Source: Bacteroidales bacterium (GTDB lineage: Bacteria > Bacteroidota > Bacteroidia > Bacteroidales > Bacteroidaceae). From it: a stretch of 48,233 nt of DNA. Both the position numbers and the translations under genes were made by a program. Below the pieces are notes generated by a model that saw nothing but the letters and a program-made list of their open reading frames with translations, searched no databases and had not been told where the DNA came from. The stretch is from positions 1-48,233 of the forward strand of contig JALFUO010000083.1 of the NCBI GenBank assembly GCA_022784065.1. Direction: 5' to 3'. Shown one piece after another: positions 43,221-48,233 of this stretch. The stretch's first letter is position 1, and every line of letters starts with the position of its first letter.

Positions 43221-43270
43221 TTCCCAGGGTGTTGCCCTGGGCTAGGCGCAACAATTGGGCTTACAGCCCG
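43221..43270. repeat. Double-hairpin palindromic repeat in the regulator leader
   Basis: CCCAGGG-TGTTG-CCCTGGG (43223-43241) is followed by GGGCT-TAC-AGCCC (43257-43269). I recall this sequence as a recurring intergenic element in Prevotella-type genomes, but copy number here cannot be checked. It lies just upstream of the GTG start of the regulator. Confidence 0.6.
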
Positions 43271-43276
43271 CCCAAC

Positions 43277-43300
43277 TCGTTTGCTCGTCTACTCGTTTAC
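43277..43300. repeat. 8-bp-period array, three units
   Basis: TCGTTTGC, TCGTCTAC and TCGTTTAC in exact 8-base phase are the reverse-strand form of the GTARACGA unit. They sit between the divergent regulator and porin genes. Confidence 0.65.
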
Positions 43301-43498
43301 TTATAATAAAATATTCGCCTGCAAAATTACACCCTATATATATAATATGGTATCCCCAAAACAGGGTATTTTGTCGCCGCGCCGGGGTATGCGGCGCTGG
43401 GCGGCAGAGCGGCGTGCCTCTGAAAATCCTATTTTTTGGCGATTGCCCCCGCACGGCGAAACGGCGAACTTTGCACCCGAAAAATTTTACGGATCAAT

Positions 43499-44839
43499 AT
43501 GAATAAAAAAGCACTTTATTGCTTGCTGCTCCTTTCAGGCAGCCTCGCTGTTTCGCCCGCCGAGGCGCAGGAGGCGGCCGACAGCGTGCGCGTCAAGCAA
43601 GCAAAGAAAGAGAAAAAAGAAAGCACAGAATTGCTGCCCAAGGCGGAGGAGAAGAAAGGTCTCGTGCTGGGCGGCTACGGCGAGGCGGTGACCAGCCGCT
43701 ATTTTTACAGCGACCAGTATACGCGCTACATCGAGCCGGAGAAATTCAAGAACTGCAAGAGCCGCGGCGAGTTCGACCTGCCCCACGTCACCTTCATGAT
43801 TGGCTACAACTTCGGCAAGGGCTGGCGCATGAACGCCGAACTGGAATATGAGCACGGCGGCACTGGCTCTGCCATGGAAATCGAGAACAACGAGGGCGGC
43901 GAGATTGAAACCGAACTCGAGCAGGGCGGCGAGGTTGAACTCGAACAGTTTTGGATAGAAAAGACGTTCTGCCCCGCCGCCAATATCCGCGCCGGCCATA
44001 TTATCGTTCCCGTGGGCGGGCTGAACAACCACCACGAGCCTGACAAGTTCTTCACCGTCTACCGCCCCGAAGAGGAGGCCAGCATCATGCCCTGCACCTG
44101 GCACCAAACGGGCATCAGTTTCTGGGGCCGCACGAAGCATTGGCGCTATGAAGTGCTCTGCGTGCAAGGGCTTCAGGCAGATAAGTTCGACGATTCCAAC
44201 TGGATTAAGGACGGCCATAAAAACGCCTTCGAGTTCGGGCGCAGCACTCAGTATGCCGGCGCCTTCCGCGTGGACAACTACTCCGTGCCGGGACTGCGCA
44301 TGGCCGTGAGCGGCTACTACGGCGGCTCCACGCGCAACGCCACGAAATACGAGCGATACGGCTTGGCGAAAGGGCGCGTGGCGATCGGTGCGTTCGACTT
44401 CACTTATCAGGCGCACAACTGGATAGTGCGCGGCAACTTCGACTACGGGCACCTGTGGGACTCGCAGAAGATTTCGACCGTCAACCGCAACTATCCCAAA
44501 AACTCGGGTTGCCCGCAGACCAACATCGCCTCCGACGTGATGGCCTATTCCATTGAGGCGGGCTACGACCTTTTCTCGCAGATCCGCAAGCTGCGCGGCG
44601 TGCAAAATCTCTACCTCTTCGGCCACTATGGCTTCTACGACACGATGTGGAAAACGGAGCAGAATATTCCCGACTTGCGCTACTACAACCGCCGCATCCT
44701 CTCCTGCGGCATCAACTACCGCCCCATTCCGCAAATCACCATTAAGGCGGAATATTCCAACCGCCTCCTCCATGCACCTTACAACAACGAGCAAACCTTC
44801 TCGCTCGGCATCACTTACATCGGATTGTTCAAATTATAA
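43499..44839 (+). CDS. Outer-membrane beta-barrel (phosphate-selective porin-like)
   Basis: 446 residues from ATG 43499; an upstream in-frame ATG adds 21 residues that are not signal-like. Signal peptide 'MNKKALYCLLLLSGSLAVSPAEAQ'. A short charged Lys/Glu coiled segment (25-55) leads to a barrel with alternating strands from 'GLVLGGYGEAVTSRYFYSD' to the C-terminal 'FSLGITYIGLFKL'. It resembles OprO/OprP-like porins. The acidic loop 'EIENNEGGEIETELEQGGEVELEQ' and the His-rich 'GGLNNHHEPDKFFTVY' could bind cations. Its linkage to imelysin and di-heme oxidoreductase genes suggests iron or heme uptake (context inference). A weak promoter (ATTG 43442-43445, GAACTTTG 43466-43473) precedes it. Confidence 0.85.
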   Translation: MNKKALYCLLLLSGSLAVSPAEAQEAADSVRVKQAKKEKKESTELLPKAEEKKGLVLGGYGEAVTSRYFYSDQYTRYIEPEKFKNCKSRGEFDLPHVTFMIGYNFGKGWRMNAELEYEHGGTGSAMEIENNEGGEIETELEQGGEVELEQFWIEKTFCPAANIRAGHIIVPVGGLNNHHEPDKFFTVYRPEEEASIMPCTWHQTGISFWGRTKHWRYEVLCVQGLQADKFDDSNWIKDGHKNAFEFGRSTQYAGAFRVDNYSVPGLRMAVSGYYGGSTRNATKYERYGLAKGRVAIGAFDFTYQAHNWIVRGNFDYGHLWDSQKISTVNRNYPKNSGCPQTNIASDVMAYSIEAGYDLFSQIRKLRGVQNLYLFGHYGFYDTMWKTEQNIPDLRYYNRRILSCGINYRPIPQITIKAEYSNRLLHAPYNNEQTFSLGITYIGLFKL

Positions 44840-44851
44840 TTTTTATGCTTA

Positions 44852-44956
44852 GTAGACGAGTTAACGAGTAGACTAGTAAACAAGACATGTTACTCATTAA
44901 TAATATTAGCAAAACATATCTGTCTCGTTTACTCGTTTACTTGTCTACTTGTTTAC
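44852..44956. repeat. Inverted 8-bp-period array between porin and imelysin genes
   Basis: Left arm: four 8-base units GTAGACGA, GTTAACGA, GTAGACTA, GTAAACAA (44852-44883). Right arm: TCGTTTAC, TCGTTTAC, TTGTCTAC, TTGTTTAC (44925-44956), the reverse complement of the same unit. The centre (44884-44924) begins GACATGTTACTCAT. The arms can fold into a ~32-bp stem. The array fills nearly the whole gap and ends 27 bases before the imelysin ATG. Confidence 0.85.
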
Positions 44957-44983
44957 TACACAACCTTTTAATCAACTACGCTT

Positions 44984-46195
44984 ATGAAAAAAATCCTTTT
45001 CCCCGCAGTGCTCTGCCTGCTTTTGCTGGGCTTCGCTGCCTGCTCTGACGATGAAGAAGAAACCGCTGCCGCCAGTGCGAGTGCGAGCGGCGAGGCGATG
45101 TCTTCGCAAAACCCTTTGCTCACTGAAAGCCAGTATGGCTTGCTCGACTATTACGTGAACCAAGTGGTAATCAGCACTTATTCCGCGCTCCTGAATGCCT
45201 CGATTGATTTCTACGACAAGGTGAACGTACTGCTCGCCGCTCGCACGCAGGACAATGTGAACGCCGCCTGTGAGGCTTGGCGCAGCGCACGCGAGCAGTG
45301 GGAGTTCAGCGAGGCCTTCCTCTTCGGCACAGCCACAGAGAGCCAGATTGACCCACACATGGACTCCTGGCCACTCGACAACACGCAGCTGGCCCGCCTG
45401 CTCGCCTCCAACACGTTCTCGAGCGTTACCGACGGGCCGGAGGCGCGTGCCGACCTGCTGCGCAGCAACTACGGCAACTCGCTCATGGGCTTCCATGCCG
45501 CCGAGTATGTTATTTTTGAAAACGGCAACCCCAAGGCAGTGGCTAAAATCTCGGATGAGGAGTATGCCTACCTGCAAGCCACGGCCCTTGTGCTGGCAGA
45601 GGATTGCGCGCGCCTCAAAGCGGGCTGGGCAGGTGCAGAAGGATTGAAAGGCCGCGAAGCCGAAATCTACAATCGCATTGCCGATGATTACGGCATCTCC
45701 AAAAACTACGGGCAGTTTATGCTCCGCACGGGTCAGCAGGGTAGCATTTACTCGGGCTTCTCGGTGGCTGTCAGCGAAATCCTCGGCGGCATGTCCGACA
45801 TCACCGACGAGGTGGGCAACACGAAGATGGAAGACCCCATTGCCAAGAACAGCGTCTTGGAGGTAGAAAGCTGGTACAGCTGGAACTCGCTCGATGACTT
45901 CGAGAACAACCTCCGCGGCGTGCGCATGGCCTACACCGCCAACGGCGGCGCGGCCCTCTCCGTGCGCCATCTCGTGCAGGCTAAGAGCATGGCCACCGAC
46001 AACACGATTATGACCAACATCGAAACGGCCATCACCGCCCTCGAAGGCATACGCGCCGCTTACGGCAGTTACCGCACGCTCATCGAGCAGCGAGGCAGCG
46101 CGGCCAAGCAAGACCCCAACGTGGTCAAGGCGCAAGCAGCCTTGGCAGACCTCACTGATGCCCTCGTTGCTGCGCAAGGATATTATTATGAATAA
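44984..46195 (+). CDS. Imelysin-family (M75) iron-regulated lipoprotein
   Basis: 403 residues. The lipoprotein signal is 'LLLLGFAAC' with acylated C20, followed by an acidic linker that favours export to the surface in Bacteroidota. The imelysin domain (about 48-395) shows the GxHxxE signature 'GFHAAEY' (G169, H171, E174). The helical repeats 'QARTQDNVNAACEAWRSARE'-like and 'AITALEGIRAAYGSYRTLIE' match the two four-helix bundles of IrpA/imelysin proteins. These are iron-regulated proteins thought to bind iron or heme; peptidase activity is doubtful. The gene lies between the porin and the di-heme oxidoreductase, the usual imelysin partners. Only repeat arrays occupy the intergenic gaps, so the three genes are probably one transcript. 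Confidence 0.92.
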   Translation: MKKILFPAVLCLLLLGFAACSDDEEETAAASASASGEAMSSQNPLLTESQYGLLDYYVNQVVISTYSALLNASIDFYDKVNVLLAARTQDNVNAACEAWRSAREQWEFSEAFLFGTATESQIDPHMDSWPLDNTQLARLLASNTFSSVTDGPEARADLLRSNYGNSLMGFHAAEYVIFENGNPKAVAKISDEEYAYLQATALVLAEDCARLKAGWAGAEGLKGREAEIYNRIADDYGISKNYGQFMLRTGQQGSIYSGFSVAVSEILGGMSDITDEVGNTKMEDPIAKNSVLEVESWYSWNSLDDFENNLRGVRMAYTANGGAALSVRHLVQAKSMATDNTIMTNIETAITALEGIRAAYGSYRTLIEQRGSAAKQDPNVVKAQAALADLTDALVAAQGYYYE

Positions 46196-46206
46196 AAACG
46201 TTTTTA

Positions 46207-46327
46207 GTAAACAAGTATACGAGTAAACGAGTAAACAAGTAAACGAGACAAGTTACTCATGTAAAATAATTTGTAAACAAGCAAACTCGTCTACTAAAAT
46301 ACATTTCTGTCTCGTCTACTTGTTTTC
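46207..46327. repeat. 8-bp-period array between imelysin and di-heme oxidoreductase genes
   Basis: Five units in phase (46207-46246: GTAAACAA, GTATACGA, GTAAACGA, GTAAACAA, GTAAACGA) are followed by GACAAGTTACTCAT. A mixed centre includes GTAAACAA (46273-46280) and TCGTCTAC (46287-46294). A short reverse arm TCGTCTAC-TTGTTTTC runs to 46327. The layout parallels the array at 44852-44956. Confidence 0.85.
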
Positions 46328-46334
46328 TTTGAGA

Positions 46335-46394
46335 TTTTCGGCTGCACTCGGCATAGCCCGAACAAGTTCGGCTCTGCGCTCGCTTGCACGAAAA
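46335..46394 (-). repeat. 60-bp palindromic repeat
   Basis: Its reverse complement matches the element at 22671-22730 at 58 of 60 positions by my alignment. The two differences swap the same T/C between two GAG-Y-GCAG motifs. Outer arms are TTTTCG/CGAAAA and the inner stem is CCGAAC-TT-GTTCGG. It lies in the leader of the di-heme oxidoreductase gene. Confidence 0.9.
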
Positions 46395-46437
46395 TTTCCT
46401 TGTAAACTCGTCTACTAAAAAATATATCTATATTATC

Positions 46438-48006
46438 ATGAAACACTTTAATCACATATTTCCCCTTTGCCTCATCGCCCTTTGCGGCGCAGTGCTCGCC
46501 GCCTGCTCCGACGATGAGGAGATTTCCGACGCTGCGACCACGTTGCCCGCAACAGATGGCAGCGGCGAAACCTATACGCCCGAGTGGGTGAAGATTGAAA
46601 CTTACAGCGGCGGCGAGGCCGGCACGGCGTTCGACCGCACCAGCCTTGCTTTCGAGCAGCCGATGCCCGCCGTTGAAGAACTCGGGTTGCTCTCGCAGTT
46701 CAAGCGCGGCGAACGTATGTTTGAGGCAAACTTTGTGAGCGGACACAGTTCCGAAACGTCTTATTCCGGTCTCGGCCCTGTGTATATCCGCACCTCTTGC
46801 ATTGCCTGTCACCCGGGTTACGGGCGCTCCTACCGAGTGGATAAATTCAACTCCTTCGAGGACGGCAACGGCTATCTCCTTACGCTTTGCGATGAGAATT
46901 GGAAACCGCTGCCGCAGTTTACGGGCATGTTGCAAACGCGGGCCGTGGAACCCTACAAAGCCCCGTTCGACGAGAGCGGGCTGACCATTGAGTGGCGCAC
47001 CGCGACCGATGAGCATGGCAACACGTTCCCCGATGGCGAGACTTACGTGCTGCGCTATCCCGTGGTGACCGTCGACAAGAGCAAAATCCTCCTGCAAGAC
47101 AACCTGCCCGAGGTGGTCAACTGCAACATCGAGGGCACTATCGGCATTCCCGGCACGGGACTGCTCGATGCCATACCCGACGATTCCATTCGCGTGCAGT
47201 ATGAGCGCGAGGTGGCGCGGGGCTATTGCGTGCCCCTGCCGCTCAACACGATTGTCGAGGAAGACGGCAACGCCTATCTCGGACGCTGGACCTATGGCAA
47301 CACGCGTGCCTGGCTCGGCAACGGGCCCGGCGCCAACGCCATTTGGAACATCACCAACGTGAACCGCTCCGACCGCCGCTATCTCTATGCCACCAAAGAG
47401 TGGGTGGCCAAGATGGAAGAAATGGGGCTGCCCGTCGACGGCTTCGACGTGGCTCCGGGCGCGACAAACTCCTTGGAAGCCGAAATGGACAATGACGACT
47501 ATCAGGCTTTCATGGTTTGGCACAGAGGCCTCGCCATTCCCGCTGCCCGCAACCTCGACCAGCCCGAAGTGCAGCGCGGCAGAGAAGTGTTTTACGAGTT
47601 GGGCTGCCAGGCTTGCCACCGCCCGTCGTGGACCACGGGCAATGCCGCCGACGCGATGCGCCGCATTCCCAGGCTCGAAGGCGAAGCGGGAAAGCAACTG
47701 GCTGAAAAACTTGCCAATCAAACCGTCTGGCCCTACACGGACTTCTTGAAGCACAACCTCGACCTGCTTGGCGGCGGAATGCGTGCCAATGCCTGCCGCA
47801 CCACCCCGCTTTGGGGCAAGGGCTTGCAAACCATCTGCACCGGCCGCGACGATAAGATGCACGACCTCCGAGCCTCGTCGTACGAAGAAGCCATCATGTG
47901 GCACGGCCACAGTCCCAAGAGCGACTCCTACAAGTCGGCGCAGAAGTTCTGGGCATTGCCCACGGCCGACCGCAAAGCCCTCGTCCGCTTCTTGGAGTCG
48001 ATATAA
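46438..48006 (+). CDS. Di-heme oxidoreductase-family lipoprotein (DHOR/COG3488)
   Basis: 522 residues from ATG 46438, where the lipoprotein signal 'LIALCGAVLAAC' places the acylated Cys at C23; an in-frame ATG 54 bases earlier adds repeat-derived residues and is rejected. Two c-type heme sites are clear: 'CIACH' (C121, C124, H125) and 'CQACH' (C390, C393, H394). The spacing and the motifs 'SGHSSETSYSGLGPVYIRTS' and 'PLWGKGL' fit the DUF1111 di-heme 'thiol oxidoreductase' family, distantly related to cytochrome c peroxidase. Many Bacteroidota encode it beside imelysin, suggesting redox steps in iron or heme handling at the envelope (inference). It ends the three-gene locus before a partial repeat and a terminator. 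Confidence 0.92.
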   Translation: MKHFNHIFPLCLIALCGAVLAACSDDEEISDAATTLPATDGSGETYTPEWVKIETYSGGEAGTAFDRTSLAFEQPMPAVEELGLLSQFKRGERMFEANFVSGHSSETSYSGLGPVYIRTSCIACHPGYGRSYRVDKFNSFEDGNGYLLTLCDENWKPLPQFTGMLQTRAVEPYKAPFDESGLTIEWRTATDEHGNTFPDGETYVLRYPVVTVDKSKILLQDNLPEVVNCNIEGTIGIPGTGLLDAIPDDSIRVQYEREVARGYCVPLPLNTIVEEDGNAYLGRWTYGNTRAWLGNGPGANAIWNITNVNRSDRRYLYATKEWVAKMEEMGLPVDGFDVAPGATNSLEAEMDNDDYQAFMVWHRGLAIPAARNLDQPEVQRGREVFYELGCQACHRPSWTTGNAADAMRRIPRLEGEAGKQLAEKLANQTVWPYTDFLKHNLDLLGGGMRANACRTTPLWGKGLQTICTGRDDKMHDLRASSYEEAIMWHGHSPKSDSYKSAQKFWALPTADRKALVRFLESI

Positions 48007-48026
48007 ATCGTATCTAAATAACGTTT

Positions 48027-48070
48027 TGGTTGAATGAAAAAAACAATCAAAACCGCTTGTCCTGTGTGGG
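48027..48070. repeat. Partial copy of the 26882-27246 element end
   Basis: TGGTTGAAT...ACAATCAAAACC followed by GCTTGTCCTGTGTGGG matches the reverse complement of 27215-27258 with few differences. No second arm is seen before the window ends. Confidence 0.65.
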
Positions 48071-48095
48071 CTATCGCTCGCCTTATCGGAGTAGG

Positions 48096-48140
48096 AGGCT
48101 GTGTCGTAATTAAGGTTTACGGCGCAGCCTCTATTTTTTT
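48096..48140 (+). terminator. Terminator downstream of the di-heme oxidoreductase gene
   Basis: AGGCTGTGTCGT (48096-48107) pairs with ACGGCGCAGCCT (48119-48130), 12 bp with two G-U pairs, followed by CTATTTTTTT. It probably ends the porin-imelysin-DHOR transcript. Confidence 0.75.
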
Positions 48141-48233
48141 AGCCACAGAGGTTTGGATATTTTTCAGGCGACCGATTTCTGATGTTTTTCCCAAAACATT
48201 CGATTCTCGAGCGGTAAAATCCGCGATATAAGC

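Noticed and set aside
43198-43254. A longer hemerythrin-LuxR regulator from a TTG start.
   Set aside because: The extra residues translate the palindromic repeat (LAQGNTLGT), not a domain.
44852-46327. Possible CRISPR array because of many short repeats.
   Set aside because: Units are 8 bp, directly abutting and in inverted arms, with no unique spacers and no cas genes.
48034-48231. A 65-codon plus-strand frame at the window end.
   Set aside because: It covers a repeat fragment and the terminator, and has no protein-like features.

Overview
The window looks like a chromosomal segment of a Bacteroidota species, most likely order Bacteroidales and near Prevotella/Alloprevotella (family placement is inference). 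The signs are: promoters of the form TTTG-N19-21-TAnnTTTG; few Shine-Dalgarno sequences; secreted proteins ending in type IX secretion (T9SS) sorting tails of the kind 'YDLTGRR...GIYI...GKKILK'; the gene order rpsU-xerC-hpf-tRNAs-tuf-tRNA-Trp-secE-nusG-rplKAJL-rpoBC; and a GH33/GH95 glycan-degrading pair.

Layout. 20-131: 5S rRNA, the tail of an rRNA operon. 207-4311: a secreted CotH-like protein, two glycosyltransferases and a small secreted protein. 4312-5158: gene-poor, with a promoter followed at once by a hairpin and then a tract with 21-bp periodicity. 5159-6813: NlpC/P60 hydrolase and MscS channel. 6919-21838: the informational block (bS21, tyrosine recombinase, HPF, tRNA-Tyr/Gly/Thr, EF-Tu, tRNA-Trp, SecE, NusG, L11, L1, L10, L7/L12, RpoB, RpoC). 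22028-25260: an accessory zone with two unfamiliar genes, one seemingly frameshifted and one seemingly cut off by a palindromic repeat cluster, plus a second 21-bp-period tract and a gene fragment. 25265-40372: four large secreted T9SS-type proteins on the minus strand (two adhesin-like, a GH33 sialidase, a GH95 fucosidase), a 57-residue protein too short for ordinary gene calling, and several repeat elements. 40641-43197: a membrane protein, TsaE, a 2[4Fe-4S] ferredoxin and a LuxR-type regulator fused to a hemerythrin-like domain. 43499-48006: outer-membrane beta-barrel, imelysin lipoprotein and di-heme oxidoreductase lipoprotein, a probable iron-acquisition locus.

The sialidase and fucosidase would uncap host mucin or milk-type glycans at the cell surface. 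The barrel-imelysin-di-heme set probably handles iron or heme at the envelope, and the hemerythrin regulator beside it may sense O2, NO or iron.

The most unusual content is between genes. There are at least five repeat families: (1) ~60-bp palindromes with covarying hairpin stems (22531-22759, 31157-31218, 46335-46394); (2) 8-bp-period arrays of GTARACRA units, often in inverted arms, ahead of envelope genes; (3) a 365-bp nest of inverted repeats (26882-27246) with a partial copy at 48027; (4) 21-bp-period tracts encoding a related heptad peptide at two distant loci (4629-4796 and 24834-25064); (5) short GC-rich palindromes. No CRISPR, prophage, SusC/SusD pair or intact transposase was seen.
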